DNA from: Mycolicibacterium insubricum
Lineage (GTDB): Bacteria > Actinomycetota > Actinomycetes > Mycobacteriales > Mycobacteriaceae
NCBI RefSeq assembly: GCF_010731615.1
Contig: NZ_AP022618.1
Location: 4,340,001-4,404,000 of the forward strand
Length of the DNA stretch: 64,000 bases
Reading direction: 5' to 3'
Below the pieces are notes generated by a model. It saw only the letters and a list, made by a program, of their open reading frames with translations, had not been told where the DNA came from and made no database searches. Positions 14,877 through 25,498 of the stretch are shown here, piece after piece. Numbering within the stretch: the first letter of the stretch is position 1; each line of letters opens with the position of its first letter. Both the position numbers and the translations under genes were made by a program.

Positions 14877-16874
14877 ATGAGTGACGGCCACGACCCCGCG
14901 GCGCCGCCGCGGTCGGGGGCCGCGCCGTGGGAACGACAGCCCGTCGTGCCCGCCGGATTCGACCAGAGCGGCGAACCCGACCCGACCGCCGGGTTCCATC
15001 CGACATCCGGCCCGCCGCCCGCGCCGCCCGCCCCGGAGCCGGAACCGGCCGCCCGCTCGAGCGGACACCATACCGACGGCATCCCGGCGGCCGAGCTGAT
15101 CGCCCGCCTCGGCGGCCTGCCCCCGCGTCCCGCCCCCGAGCCCGACCCGGCCTTCCCACCGGTCCCGGTGCCGCCGTCCGCACCCGCGGACCCACGGCCC
15201 GTCCTGCCGCCCGCCCCGCAACGCGCCCGGCAGCACGATCCCGAGGCCCCCGAACCTGAGGCCAAAGCCCACACCCACCGTCCCCGGCACCCGCTGCTGC
15301 TGGCCGGGCGCAGCCTGATCGCGCTGATCGCGATCACCGCGCTGGTGCTGACCGGCGGTGCCTGGCAGTGGATGGCCAGCAAGAACCACGCGCTGAGGCA
15401 GGTGGCCGCGCTCGATCCCAACTCCCGCGACATCCGCGACGCCAACGCCCAGTACGGCGACGAGAACTTCCTGATCGTCGGCGTCGACAGCCGCTACGGC
15501 GAGAACTCCGGCATGGGCGCCGGAGACACCGAAGACGCCGGCGGCGCCCGCTCCGACAGCATCATCCTGGTGAACATTCCGGCGAACCGGAAACGCGTCG
15601 TCGCGGTGTCCTTCCCGCGCGATCTCGCCATCACCCCGATGCGCTGCGAGGCGTGGAACGCCGCCACCGGCGACTACGGCCCGGTGTACGACGAGGAGAC
15701 CGGCGAATACGGCCCGGACTACCTCTACACCGAGACCAAACTCAATTCCGCCTATTCCTTCGGTGGGCCGAAGTGCCTGGTCAAGGTGATCCAGAAGATC
15801 TCCGGACTGTCGGTCAGCAGGTTCATGGCCGTCGACTTCGCCGGGTTCTCCAAGATGGTCGACGCCCTCGGCGGCGTCGACGTCTGCAGCACCACCCCGC
15901 TGGAGGACTACGAGTTGGGCACCGTCCTGGAGCACGCCGGCCACCAGCGCATCGACGGCCACACGGCACTCAACTATGTTCGCGCCCGTCAGGTCACCAC
16001 CGAGGTCAACGGCGACTACGGCCGCATCAAACGCCAGCAGTTGTTCCTGTCCTCGCTGCTGCGCTCGATGATCTCCAAGGACACCTTCTTCTCGCTGTCC
16101 AAGCTCAACAACGTGGTCAACACGTTCATCGCCGACAGCTACGTCGCCAACATCACCACCAAGGACCTGGTCGACCTGGGCCAATCCGTGCAGGGCATCG
16201 CGGCCGGCCGGATCACCTTCGTGACGCTGCCCACCACCGGCATCACCGACGCCGACGGCAACGAGGAGCCCTACACCGGCGCGATCGAGGCGCTGTTCGA
16301 CGCGATCATCGACGACGATCCGTTGCCCGGTGAGAACGACAAGAACGAGACCACCACCGCGGTGAGCACCACCGGCTCCAGCGCGAGCGGCTCGCACACG
16401 ACGACCAGCACGACCACGACGACGACCACCGCGGCCGCCGAACCGAGCACCGAGACCGTCGACGTCGCGGCGGTGGCGCCGCACGGTGTCAACGTGCACG
16501 TGTCCAACTCCACCCCGCACGCCGGGCTCGGTTCGTCGACGAGCACCGCCCTGGCCGCGCACGGGTTCTCCGTCGACACCCCCGACGATTATTCGACCGA
16601 GCTGACGCACACCGTGGTGCGCTACTCCCCCGGTAACGAGGAGGCGGCAGCGACCGTCGCGGCCAGCCTGGGCAATCCGCCGATCGAACGGATCAGCGGC
16701 CTCGGCGAGGGCGTGCAGGTGATCCTCGGGGCCGACTTCACCACGGTCGGCGCGCCGCCGGCGGCCGGCTCGACGATCCAGGTGCGGAAGCTCCAAGGCT
16801 CGTCGGAGACCGCGACGGCCGACCTGCCCGCCGGCATCAGCCTGACCAACGCCGCGGACGTCACCTGCGAGTAG
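14877..16874 (+). CDS. LytR-CpsA-Psr (LCP) family cell-wall phosphotransferase
   Basis: 665 residues from ATG 14877 (GGGAGG 8 bases upstream). Residues 1-130 are a Pro-rich cytoplasmic tail. One membrane span lies at about 140-162 (LLLAGRSLIALIAITALVL). The LCP domain follows, with NFLIVGVDSR, the Asp/Arg cluster ARSDSIILVNI and SFPRDLAI, and later LNYVRAR. A Thr/Ser-rich linker leads to a C-terminal LytR_C domain (about 540-625, VNVHVSNSTP). LCP enzymes attach polyprenyl-linked glycopolymers to peptidoglycan; in mycobacteria, arabinogalactan. By position it is the Rv0822c type. A TACCAT hexamer near 14796 could be its -10. Confidence 0.9.
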   Translation: MSDGHDPAAPPRSGAAPWERQPVVPAGFDQSGEPDPTAGFHPTSGPPPAPPAPEPEPAARSSGHHTDGIPAAELIARLGGLPPRPAPEPDPAFPPVPVPPSAPADPRPVLPPAPQRARQHDPEAPEPEAKAHTHRPRHPLLLAGRSLIALIAITALVLTGGAWQWMASKNHALRQVAALDPNSRDIRDANAQYGDENFLIVGVDSRYGENSGMGAGDTEDAGGARSDSIILVNIPANRKRVVAVSFPRDLAITPMRCEAWNAATGDYGPVYDEETGEYGPDYLYTETKLNSAYSFGGPKCLVKVIQKISGLSVSRFMAVDFAGFSKMVDALGGVDVCSTTPLEDYELGTVLEHAGHQRIDGHTALNYVRARQVTTEVNGDYGRIKRQQLFLSSLLRSMISKDTFFSLSKLNNVVNTFIADSYVANITTKDLVDLGQSVQGIAAGRITFVTLPTTGITDADGNEEPYTGAIEALFDAIIDDDPLPGENDKNETTTAVSTTGSSASGSHTTTSTTTTTTTAAAEPSTETVDVAAVAPHGVNVHVSNSTPHAGLGSSTSTALAAHGFSVDTPDDYSTELTHTVVRYSPGNEEAAATVAASLGNPPIERISGLGEGVQVILGADFTTVGAPPAAGSTIQVRKLQGSSETATADLPAGISLTNAADVTCE

Positions 16875-16928
16875 CGTCGTTCACCGGGCGTTCGCCGGAG
16901 CCACATGCCACGATCCAGCACCGCGACG

Positions 16929-16934
16929 TACCCT
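16929..16934 (+). promoter_or_regulatory. -10 element of a leaderless phoY transcript
   Basis: TACCCT followed by exactly 6 bases and then ATG 16941. This fits the mycobacterial TANNNT -10 and puts transcription start on the A of the start codon. Confidence 0.5.
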
Positions 16935-16940
16935 AGGTAG

Positions 16941-17606
16941 ATGCGCACCGCCTACCACGATCAGCTCGCCGCACTGTCCACCCGGTTGGGCGACATGTGT
17001 GGGCTGTCCGGCCGGGCGATGGAGCGCGCCACCCAGTCCCTGCTGCAGGCCGACCTGCTGCTGGCCGAGCAGGTGATCTCCGATCACGACCAGATCACCA
17101 GGATGAGCGCCCAGGCCGAAGAGGAAGCCTTCATGATCCTGGCGCTGCAGGCACCGGTCGCCGGTGACCTGCGATCCATCATCGCCGCCATCCAGATCGT
17201 CGCCGACATCGACCGGATGGGGGCCCTGGCCCTGCACGTCGCGAAGATCACCCGTCGCCGTCACCCCCAGCACGCCCTGCCCGAGGAGGTCAACGGCTAC
17301 TTCGCCGAAATGGGCCGGCTAGCGGTGGAACTGGGCAACAGTGCCCGCGAGGTGCTGCTGTCCCGCGACCCGGAGCAGGCCGCCCGCATCCACGAAGACG
17401 ACGACGCGATGGACGACCTGCACCGGCACCTGTTCACCGTGCTGATGGACCGGGAGTGGCGCCACGGTGTTGCCGCCGCCGTCGACGTGACCCTGCTGGG
17501 GCGCTTCTACGAGCGCTTCGCCGACCACGCCGTTGAGGTCGCCCGCCGGGTCATCTTCCAGGTCACCGGCACGTTCCCCGAGGAACGCGCCTGCGACACC
17601 CCGTAA
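16941..17606 (+). CDS. phoY: PhoU-type phosphate regulator PhoY
   Basis: 221 residues, the normal size of PhoU proteins. Two three-helix repeats each carry the metal-binding E/D-xxxD motif: [13 protein letters not shown] (about residue 92-104) and [13 protein letters not shown] (about 191-203). PhoU proteins link the Pst transporter to the phosphate two-component system and restrain it when phosphate is plentiful. The gene converges with the pstSCAB operon, ending 27 bases from the pstB stop. The mRNA is probably leaderless. Position matches Rv0821c (phoY2). Confidence 0.93.
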   Translation: MRTAYHDQLAALSTRLGDMCGLSGRAMERATQSLLQADLLLAEQVISDHDQITRMSAQAEEEAFMILALQAPVAGDLRSIIAAIQIVADIDRMGALALHVAKITRRRHPQHALPEEVNGYFAEMGRLAVELGNSAREVLLSRDPEQAARIHEDDDAMDDLHRHLFTVLMDREWRHGVAAAVDVTLLGRFYERFADHAVEVARRVIFQVTGTFPEERACDTP

Positions 17607-17612
17607 TTCGGG

Positions 17613-17654
17613 TCAGCCGAACCGCCCGGAGATTCAGCCGAACCGCCCGGAGAT
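17613..17654. repeat. Perfect 21-bp tandem duplication at the pstB stop codon
   Basis: 17613-17633 and 17634-17654 are identical. On the minus strand each copy encodes the last six codons ISGRFG plus TGA, so the pstB end, including its stop, is followed directly by a second in-frame copy. Confidence 0.9.
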
Positions 17655-18410
17655 ATAGTCCTCCGTCGCCTTCTCGGTCGGGTTCGAGAAGATCTTCTCG
17701 GTGTCGTCGATCTCCACCAGCCGGCCCGGTTTCCCGGTCGCCTCCAGGTTGAAGAACGCGGTCTGGTCGCTGACCCGAGCGGCCTGCTGCATATTGTGCG
17801 TGACGATCACAATCGTGAAGTCCTGCTTCAGTTCTGCGATCAGGTCCTCGATCGCCAGCGTGGAGATCGGGTCCAGCGCCGAACACGGCTCGTCCATCAA
17901 CAGCACCTCGGGTTGCACCGCGATGGCGCGCGCGATGCACAGCCGCTGCTGCTGACCGCCGGACAGTCCGCCGCCGGGTTCGTCGAGCCGGTCCTTGACC
18001 TCGTTCCACAGGTTGGCGCCCTTGAGCGACTGCTCCACCGTCTCCTGGAGAACCTTACGGTTGCGGACGCCCTGCAGCTTCAGACCGGCGACGACGTTGT
18101 CGCGAATCGACATGGTGGGGAACGGGTTCGGACGCTGGAACACCATGCCCACCGTCTTACGGACGCCAACCGGGTCGACACCGGATCCGTAGATGTCGTC
18201 GCCGTCGAGCAGTACCGAACCCTCGACGCGGGCACCCGGGATCACCTCGTGCATCCGGTTGAGGGTGCGCAGCACCGTCGACTTGCCGCAGCCCGACGGT
18301 CCGATGAATGCCATCACGCTGCGCGGCGACACCGACAGCGACACCTCGGCCACCGCGTGGAACGAGCCGTAGTAGATGTTGACGTCTTTGAGATCCAGAC
18401 GTTTCGCCAT
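17634..18410 (-). CDS. pstB: Phosphate ABC transporter ATP-binding protein PstB (PhoT)
   Basis: 258 residues from ATG 18410; upstream in-frame codons belong to the end of pstA. Walker [10 protein letters not shown] is at residues 37-45, followed by the Q-loop VFQRPNPFP, signature LSGGQQQR, Walker [14 protein letters not shown] and the switch His in IVTHNMQQA. It powers phosphate import through PstCA. It is the last gene of pstS-pstC-pstA-pstB, starting 10 bases after the pstA stop. The last codons are duplicated in tandem beyond the stop. Confidence 0.96.
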   Translation of the reverse strand: MAKRLDLKDVNIYYGSFHAVAEVSLSVSPRSVMAFIGPSGCGKSTVLRTLNRMHEVIPGARVEGSVLLDGDDIYGSGVDPVGVRKTVGMVFQRPNPFPTMSIRDNVVAGLKLQGVRNRKVLQETVEQSLKGANLWNEVKDRLDEPGGGLSGGQQQRLCIARAIAVQPEVLLMDEPCSALDPISTLAIEDLIAELKQDFTIVIVTHNMQQAARVSDQTAFFNLEATGKPGRLVEIDDTEKIFSNPTEKATEDYISGRFG

Positions 18411-18420
18411 GCCGTTTCCC

Positions 18421-19335
18421 CTAAACCTTTTTCGGGGCGAAGAATTTCGCGACGAATCGCGCGCCCACATTGAGTACCGCAACCAGAATGACCAGCGTCA
18501 GTGCCGCGCCCCAGAGCCGGTCGGAGGTGACCGGGTTGCCCGCGCCGCCCGCCGACACCTGGTCGAACATCATGCCGGGCAGGGAGCCCTGGAACCCGTT
18601 GAACATGTCGAAATTGATGGCCTGGGAGTAGCCGACCAGGATCAGCAGCGGCGCCGTCTCGCCCATCACGCGGGCCAGCGCCAGCATGATGCCGGTGACG
18701 ATGCCCGACAGCGCCGTCGGGATCACGATGCGCGCGATGGTCTTCCACTTCGGGACACCCAGCGCATAACTGGCTTCCCGCAGGTCCATCGGGACGATGC
18801 GCAGCATCTCCTCGGTGGACCGCACGATGACCGGGATCATCAGCAACACCAACGCCAGTGCCACCGCGAAACCGGAACGCTGGAAGCCCAGTGTCGCCAC
18901 CCACAGCGCGTAGATGAACAGCGCGGCGACGATCGACGGCACGCCGGTGAGGATGTCCACCATGAACGTGGTCAGCTTGCCCAGCCGGGTGCCGCCGCCG
19001 TACTCCACCAGGTAGATGCCCACGAAGACGCCGATCGGAATCGAGATCGCCGAGCACACCAGGCCCTGCAGCAGGGTGCCGACGATGGCGTGATAGGCGC
19101 CGCCGCCGGGGGCGAAGGCCGTCATGCCGGCCTGGGAGTTCTGCCACCAGGTCGCCGAGGTCACCACCCCGATGCCCTTGCTGATCGTCGAGTACAGCAC
19201 CCACACCAGCGGGACGATCGCCACGACCACCGACAGCGAGACCAGCACCGTGGCCGCGTCGTTGGCCAGCCGGCGACGCAGGCTCAGTTTGCCGAACGTC
19301 GATCCCTTGACCGGCTTGTCCAGCATCGACGTCAT
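18421..19335 (-). CDS. pstA: Phosphate ABC transporter permease PstA
   Basis: 304 residues with about six membrane spans. The EAA loop of binding-protein-dependent permeases appears as [21 protein letters not shown], followed by [17 protein letters not shown]. It pairs with PstC to form the channel. Start and pstC stop overlap by four bases (ATGA), indicating translational coupling. Length is normal for the family. Confidence 0.95.
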   Translation of the reverse strand: MTSMLDKPVKGSTFGKLSLRRRLANDAATVLVSLSVVVAIVPLVWVLYSTISKGIGVVTSATWWQNSQAGMTAFAPGGGAYHAIVGTLLQGLVCSAISIPIGVFVGIYLVEYGGGTRLGKLTTFMVDILTGVPSIVAALFIYALWVATLGFQRSGFAVALALVLLMIPVIVRSTEEMLRIVPMDLREASYALGVPKWKTIARIVIPTALSGIVTGIMLALARVMGETAPLLILVGYSQAINFDMFNGFQGSLPGMMFDQVSAGGAGNPVTSDRLWGAALTLVILVAVLNVGARFVAKFFAPKKV

Positions 19336-20411
19336 CCTCGTCCCTTCCCGGAAACCGCCGCCCGCGCAAGCGCGTTCACCACGAAGGTCAGCACGAACAG
19401 CACCAGGCCGGCGGCGATGTAGGCGCCGGCCTTGAAGTGGTCGTTGAACTCCGAGGCCGCCGAGGCGATCTTGGTGGCGAAGGTGTAGCCGCCGTCGAAC
19501 AGGCTCCAGCTGAACGCTGTCTGGGTGCCGCGCAGGATGATCAGCAGGGCGATCGTCTCGCCGAGCGCCCGGCCCAGGCCGAGCATCGCGCCGCTGATGT
19601 AGCCCGACAGCCCGAACGGCAGGACGGTGGTGCGGACCACCTCCCAGCGGGTGGCGCCCAGCGCCAGCGCAGCCTCAATCTGCCCGCGCGGCGTCTGCAC
19701 GAAGACCTCCCGGGCCACCGCGGTAATGATCGGCAGGATCATCACCGCCAGCACAATCCCGGCGGTGAAGATGGTGCCGCCGCCGGCCACCGACGCATTG
19801 CCGTCGGAGAACAGGAAGATCCAGGCCAGCTTCTCGTTCAGCCACGTCGCGAACGGCCGCAGCACCGGCGCCAGCACGTAGATGCCCCACACTCCGAAGA
19901 TGATCGACGGGACCGCGGCCAGCAGGTCGACGACGTAGCCCAGCGGACCCGCCACCCGTCGCGGCGCGTACTGGGTGAGAAAGATCGCGATGCCCAGGGC
20001 CACCGGCATCGCCAGGGCCAGGGCGAACAGCGAGACGAACACCGTGACCTGGAAAAGGTCGAGGACACCGAAGTGCATCGCCGACGTGTCGGTGGTGTTC
20101 CAGTTCCCGGCGTAGAGGAAGAAGTTCTCCTGGTTGCGGGCCAGCGCCGGGATGGCGCGCCACAACAGGAACAGCGCGATGGCGCCGATCAGGACGATGA
20201 TGAACAGGCCCGAGCCCTGCGCGAGGCCGCGGAACACCCGGTCGCCCCAGCGGACCTTCGCGTTCTTGGAAGGGTCGATGGAAATGGCGTCAGGCTCGGG
20301 GATCGGGACCGCAATCACCGGCCCGGACCCCGCATCGGCAGGGTTCGGCGTTGACAATGACGCCCTCCGACCGACCTCGTCACTTACCTCGTTACTGGTT
20401 GAACTCGTCAT
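19332..20411 (-). CDS. pstC: Phosphate ABC transporter permease PstC
   Basis: 359 residues: an N-terminal hydrophilic tail of about 60, then six membrane spans. The EAA loop is [20 protein letters not shown], with [18 protein letters not shown] beyond it, both characteristic of PstC. The start at 20411 lies 37 bases after the pstS stop. It forms the membrane channel with PstA and receives phosphate from lipoprotein PstS. Confidence 0.95.
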   Translation of the reverse strand: MTSSTSNEVSDEVGRRASLSTPNPADAGSGPVIAVPIPEPDAISIDPSKNAKVRWGDRVFRGLAQGSGLFIIVLIGAIALFLLWRAIPALARNQENFFLYAGNWNTTDTSAMHFGVLDLFQVTVFVSLFALALAMPVALGIAIFLTQYAPRRVAGPLGYVVDLLAAVPSIIFGVWGIYVLAPVLRPFATWLNEKLAWIFLFSDGNASVAGGGTIFTAGIVLAVMILPIITAVAREVFVQTPRGQIEAALALGATRWEVVRTTVLPFGLSGYISGAMLGLGRALGETIALLIILRGTQTAFSWSLFDGGYTFATKIASAASEFNDHFKAGAYIAAGLVLFVLTFVVNALARAAVSGKGRG

Positions 20412-20448
20412 TCATCCTCACCGCAATCCTCTCGCCGCGCCAGTCCGG

Positions 20449-21549
20449 TTAGGCAATCGCACCGATCGCGGTGCTCAGCCGGCTCTTGAACTTCTCCGGC
20501 AGCGGCACGTAGCCCGCGCTTTCCAGGTTCGCCTGGCCCTGGTCGATGGCGACGCCCAGGAACGACTTGACGGCGTCGGCGGTGTCGGCGGCGTAGCCCT
20601 TGGAGCAGACGATGTTGTAGGTCGCCAGGATCAGCGGGTACGCCCCGGCCTCCTTGGTCGCGTACAGCGAGTTCAAGTCGAGGACCAGGTCGTTGCCCTC
20701 GCCGGCGAACGTCGCCCCGTCGATCGCCTTCTTCGCGGTGTCGTTGTTGAGTTCCACCGCGCCGCTGCCGTTGTCGATCTGGGCGACCGCCAGCTTGGAT
20801 TGATCGGCGAAGCCCTTCTCGACGTAGCCGATGGCACCCGGGGTGGCCTGCACGGCCTGTACGACACCGGCGGTCTTCTGGGCGCCTTCACCCGCGCCGC
20901 CCTGGAACTCCTTGCCGGCACCCTTGGTCCAGACCTCCGGGGCCGCGGCCGACAGGTACTTCTGGAAGTTGTCGGTGGTGCCGGAGGAATCCGAACGGTA
21001 GATCGGGACGATCTTGGTGCCCGGTAGGCTCACGCCGCTGTTGAGCGCCTCGATCGCCGGGTCGTTCCAGATGGTGATCGCGCCGGTGAAGATCTTGGCC
21101 AGCACCTCGGCGTTGAGCACCAGCTTCTCGGCGCCGGGCACGTTGTAGGCCAGCGCCACCGGGCCGAACACCAGCGGGAGGTTCCATGCCGGGTTACCGC
21201 CGCAGCGGGCGGCCGCCGGTCCCACCTGGTCGGTGGACAGCGGCGAGTCCGAGCCGGCAAAGTCGACGTTGTTCGCGATGAACTGCGTCACACCGGCGCC
21301 CGAACCGGTCGGGTTGTAGGACAGGTTTTTGCCGGAGCAAGCCTGGCCCCAGGCCTGGTTGAACAGCGCGATGGCGTTCTGCTGGGCGGTGGAGCCCTCG
21401 GCCGTCAGCGCGTTCTTGCCTGCGCAGTCGGCGCTGCCGCCACCGGCCGCGGATCCGCTGTTGTTGTCACTGCCGCATCCGCCGAGGGTGATCGCCGCCA
21501 CTGCAGCGATGCCGGCCGCGAGCGTCGCTCGCCCGTATTTGAGGTTCAC
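20449..21549 (-). CDS. pstS: Phosphate-binding lipoprotein PstS
   Basis: 366 residues from GTG 21549. The signal peptide ends in the lipobox TLGGC (Cys at about 25), so the protein is lipid-anchored outside the membrane. Phosphate-pocket motifs are visible: GSTAQQNA near residue 53, GSGAGVTQF, FAGSDSPLS and RSDSSGTTDNF. First gene of the pst operon. TATGTT lies exactly 6 bases before the GTG, implying a leaderless mRNA, and a Pho-box-like direct repeat lies upstream, so expression should rise in phosphate limitation. Confidence 0.96.
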   Translation of the reverse strand: MNLKYGRATLAAGIAAVAAITLGGCGSDNNSGSAAGGGSADCAGKNALTAEGSTAQQNAIALFNQAWGQACSGKNLSYNPTGSGAGVTQFIANNVDFAGSDSPLSTDQVGPAAARCGGNPAWNLPLVFGPVALAYNVPGAEKLVLNAEVLAKIFTGAITIWNDPAIEALNSGVSLPGTKIVPIYRSDSSGTTDNFQKYLSAAAPEVWTKGAGKEFQGGAGEGAQKTAGVVQAVQATPGAIGYVEKGFADQSKLAVAQIDNGSGAVELNNDTAKKAIDGATFAGEGNDLVLDLNSLYATKEAGAYPLILATYNIVCSKGYAADTADAVKSFLGVAIDQGQANLESAGYVPLPEKFKSRLSTAIGAIA

Positions 21550-21555
21550 CCGGGC

Positions 21556-21610
21556 AACATAAGCAACGGTTATGGCCGGTTTCCCGACCCCGGGTTAACG
21601 CGTGGTGAAC
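21556..21610 (-). promoter_or_regulatory. pstS promoter: -10 TATGTT and candidate RegX3/PhoB-type Pho box
   Basis: Reading the minus strand from 21610: GTTCACC, 4 bases, GTTAACC (21610-21593), then 31 bases to the -10 TATGTT (21561-21556), then 6 bases to GTG 21549. Two 7-base direct repeats with an 11-base period are the classical PhoB/RegX3 recognition layout, and the box spans about -44 to -61 from the inferred transcription start. Confidence 0.6.
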
Positions 21611-21626
21611 GAGATCGGGCGCCGGC

Positions 21627-23173
<1,547 letters not shown>

Positions 23174-23284
23174 GCAAAGCCTCCCGAGTCCGGGCCTGTA
23201 TCAGCGGCAGAGGTTCATCGCCGACACAACGCCGTATCCGGCACCGTCAACGATAACGCCCGGGCCGTGCGCCAGAATGAACGC

Positions 23285-24082
23285 GTGCGCAAACTGCTGA
23301 TCTCGACGGTCACGGTGGTCGTCGCGCTGGCTCTGGCCGCGCTGGCCGTCGACTTCGGCACCAGCATCTACGCCGAGTACCGACTGTCACGCACGGTACG
23401 TACCGCGGCCCACCTGGATTGGGACCCGTCGGTGGCCATCCTGGGCTTCCCGTTCATCAACCAGGCCGTCAACCGCCACTTCGACGAGGTGGAGATCAAG
23501 GCCTACGACGTCGCGCACGTGCAGGTGGAACGTGCGACGCTGGAGGCCACCATGCACAACCTGGACCTGGCGCAGGCATCCTGGCTGGTCCGCCCCGACG
23601 CACCCATCCCGGTCGGCAAGCTGGAGAGCCGCATCATCATCGATTCCCGGCGCCTCGGGGGGTTCCTGGGAGTGCGCGACCTGATGGTGGAGGCCCCGCG
23701 GGCGGAAACCAACGACGCCACCGGCGGCACCACCGAATCCGGCATCTCCGGCAGCGTCGGCCTGGTGTTCACCGGGACGCCGACCGCCGCCGGGTTCGAC
23801 AAACGGGTCTCGGTGTCGGTGGACCTGTCGATGGACGGCCCTCAGGACACCACGCTGGTGATCACCCCGACCGGGATCCTGACCGAGGCCGGCACCGCCG
23901 ACCAGAGCGTGCCCGACGACCGGTTGGCCGAGGTGCTGGCCGCCTTCGCCGGCCGGGTGCCCGACCAGCGGCTGCCGTTCGGCGTCGCCCCGACCACCCA
24001 GGGCGCCCGTGGCTCGGACGTGATCATCGAGGGCATCGTCGACGACGTCACCGTCAAGCTGACGGAATTCAACCCGAACTGA
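23285..24082 (+). CDS. lmeA: LmeA-type lipomannan elongation factor (DUF2993)
   Basis: 265 residues from GTG 23285. Residues 5-25 are a hydrophobic signal or anchor; the rest is a beta-rich DUF2993 domain (WDPSVAILGFPFINQ, LDLAQASWLV, VTVKLTEFNP). LmeA (Rv0817c) is a periplasmic lipid-binding protein needed for mannan chain elongation of lipomannan and lipoarabinomannan. The much longer upstream frame runs antisense through the GlnR-like gene and is rejected. CAGAAT lies 6 bases before the GTG, a weak candidate for a leaderless -10. thiX follows after 16 bases. Confidence 0.88.
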   Translation: MRKLLISTVTVVVALALAALAVDFGTSIYAEYRLSRTVRTAAHLDWDPSVAILGFPFINQAVNRHFDEVEIKAYDVAHVQVERATLEATMHNLDLAQASWLVRPDAPIPVGKLESRIIIDSRRLGGFLGVRDLMVEAPRAETNDATGGTTESGISGSVGLVFTGTPTAAGFDKRVSVSVDLSMDGPQDTTLVITPTGILTEAGTADQSVPDDRLAEVLAAFAGRVPDQRLPFGVAPTTQGARGSDVIIEGIVDDVTVKLTEFNPN

Positions 24083-24098
24083 GGGAGTTCAACCCGCT

Positions 24099-24521
24099 AT
24101 GAGTCCCTCCATCGGCATCGTCGTCGTCATCATCGTCGCGGTTCTGGGCATCGGCTATCTGGTCGGCCGGATGCTGACCCTGCGCGCGGGCATGTTGCGC
24201 TCCGCGGCCGCGGCCGCCGACATCGACACCTCGGGCCTGGGCCTGTCCGACTCCGGTCCGACGGTGCTGCACTTCAGCGCGCCATGGTGCGGGCCGTGCA
24301 CCCAGGTCCGCAAGGTCGTCGACGCAGTGTGCGCCGAACTGCCCGCGGTGGCGCACGTCGAGATCGACATGGACGCCGATCCGGAGGCCGCGCGACGGCT
24401 CTCGGTACTGTCCCTGCCGACGACGATCATCTTCGACGCCGGTGGGCATCCGCGGTACCGCACCACCGGTGTGCCGACCGCCGCCGATCTCCGCTCGGCT
24501 TTGACCCCGTTGCTGGGGTAG
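24099..24521 (+). CDS. thiX: Membrane-anchored thioredoxin-like protein ThiX
   Basis: 140 residues. One membrane span at about residues 5-24, then a thioredoxin fold with the active site APWCGPCTQV and the cis-Pro segment LSLPTTIIF. The anchor would place the domain on one face of the membrane; which side is not decided by the sequence. It follows lmeA and precedes the cysteine-controlled sulfur operon, as Rv0816c does. Its TAG stop forms the first half of the -10 element of the next transcript. Confidence 0.9.
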   Translation: MSPSIGIVVVIIVAVLGIGYLVGRMLTLRAGMLRSAAAAADIDTSGLGLSDSGPTVLHFSAPWCGPCTQVRKVVDAVCAELPAVAHVEIDMDADPEAARRLSVLSLPTTIIFDAGGHPRYRTTGVPTAADLRSALTPLLG

Positions 24522-24524
24522 ACT
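24519..24524 (+). promoter_or_regulatory. -10 element of the sulfur operon, overlapping the thiX stop
   Basis: TAGACT, whose first three bases are the thiX stop codon, is followed by 6 bases and GTG 24531. The mRNA would therefore begin at the start codon of the leader peptide. Confidence 0.6.
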
Positions 24525-24530
24525 GTCCCC

Positions 24531-24614
24531 GTGTTGTCCAACCTGCTGACAAAGCGCCGCGCAGTGGATTTCTGCCGGACCGCGGGTTGTTGCTGTCGCT
24601 GTTGTTGTCGCTGA
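24531..24614 (+). CDS. Polycysteine leader peptide of the sulfur operon (cysteine attenuator)
   Basis: A 27-residue frame from GTG to TGA that ends in AGCCCRCCCR; seven of its residues are Cys, six of them in two triplets. It lies 87 bases before the DUF4395 start and is preceded by a -10 that makes it leaderless. In M. smegmatis a small upstream frame with a polycysteine tract (Ms5788A) senses cysteine-tRNA supply by ribosome stalling and controls the DUF4395-sulfurtransferase-SseC operon. This frame is in the equivalent place. Here the tract is doubled by an intervening Arg. The role is inferred from that homologous arrangement. Confidence 0.8.
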   Translation: MLSNLLTKRRAVDFCRTAGCCCRCCCR

Positions 24615-24701
24615 GTCGCACGCGCCGCTGCGCGCCGTGACCCTTCGGTGCGGTCTGTTCGTCCGCCCGTCCCCGGCCAACAACAGTTTTCAGGAGTTTT
24701 C

Positions 24702-25175
24702 TTGTCCAACAACATTTCCGACCAGGTCGACGTGCGTGGTCCCCGGTTCGCCGCCTGGGTCACCACCGCGGTGTTGATCGCCACCCTGCTGCTGTCGGCG
24801 GTGAGCACCACCACCGCGGCCGCCCTGCTCGCCGCACAGACCGCGGTGTTCGCCATCGGCGCCGCCGCCGGTCCGCGCCGCCATCCCTACGGACGGATCT
24901 TCGCGACGTTCGTGGCACCGCGGCTGGGCCCGGTCGCCGAGCGGGAACCGGTGGCCCCGCTGCGCTTCGCTCAGTTGGTCGGCTTCGCGTTCGGAGCCGT
25001 CGGCACCCTCGGCTTCGCGTTCGGCGCGCCGGCGGTCGGGCTACTCGCCACCGGATTCGCACTGTTCGCGGCGTTCCTCAACGCGGCCTTCGACATCTGC
25101 CTGGGCTGCCGCATCTATCCGCTGGTGGCCCGGCTGCGCCCGGCACCGCGTCGCACCCTCGTGACCGAATCGTAG
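24702..25175 (+). CDS. DUF4395 membrane protein
   Basis: 157 residues from TTG 24702, chosen because AGGAG sits 6 bases upstream. Four hydrophobic segments are visible (about 19-36, 38-53, 86-106, 108-128), and the C-terminal part contains FDICLGCRIYP, the CxGC-type Cys pair typical of DUF4395 proteins. These are associated with sulfur-transfer genes; the chemical role is unknown, though membrane handling of sulfur species is a reasonable inference. First structural gene after the polycysteine leader. Confidence 0.8.
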   Translation: MSNNISDQVDVRGPRFAAWVTTAVLIATLLLSAVSTTTAAALLAAQTAVFAIGAAAGPRRHPYGRIFATFVAPRLGPVAEREPVAPLRFAQLVGFAFGAVGTLGFAFGAPAVGLLATGFALFAAFLNAAFDICLGCRIYPLVARLRPAPRRTLVTES

Positions 25176-25185
25176 GAAGACGATC

Positions 25186-25476
25186 ATGACCAACACCGAC
25201 ACCCTGCCCGCCGGCGTGGACATCACCAAGGAGACCGTCATCACCGGCCACGTGGTCGACGGCACCGGCGCCCCGGTGGGCGGCGCCGCCGTGCGCCTGC
25301 TGGACGCCGGCGACGAGTTCACCGCCGAGGTGATCGCGACGGCGACCGGCGGCTTCCGGTTCTTCGCCGCGCCCGGTTCCTGGCGGCTGTGGGTGCGCTC
25401 CCCCGCCGGCAGTGGTGACGCGCTGGTGGCCCCGGCCGGCGCCGGTGTGCACGAGGTCGATGTGTTGGTCGCCTGA
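25186..25476 (+). CDS. sseC: SseC-like DUF1416 protein
   Basis: 96 residues. A small beta-sandwich like carboxypeptidase regulatory domains: VITGHVVDGTGAPVGGAAVRL, GGFRFFAAPGSWRL. The family (DUF1416; Rv0814c SseC2) is always found beside a thiosulfate sulfurtransferase (CysA2/CysA3 in M. tuberculosis). Here it starts only 10 bases after the DUF4395 stop and no sulfurtransferase gene lies between them or nearby. Function unknown beyond the sulfur link. Confidence 0.82.
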   Translation: MTNTDTLPAGVDITKETVITGHVVDGTGAPVGGAAVRLLDAGDEFTAEVIATATGGFRFFAAPGSWRLWVRSPAGSGDALVAPAGAGVHEVDVLVA

Positions 25477-25498
25477 GCGGCGGCTAGACTCTGTGTCC

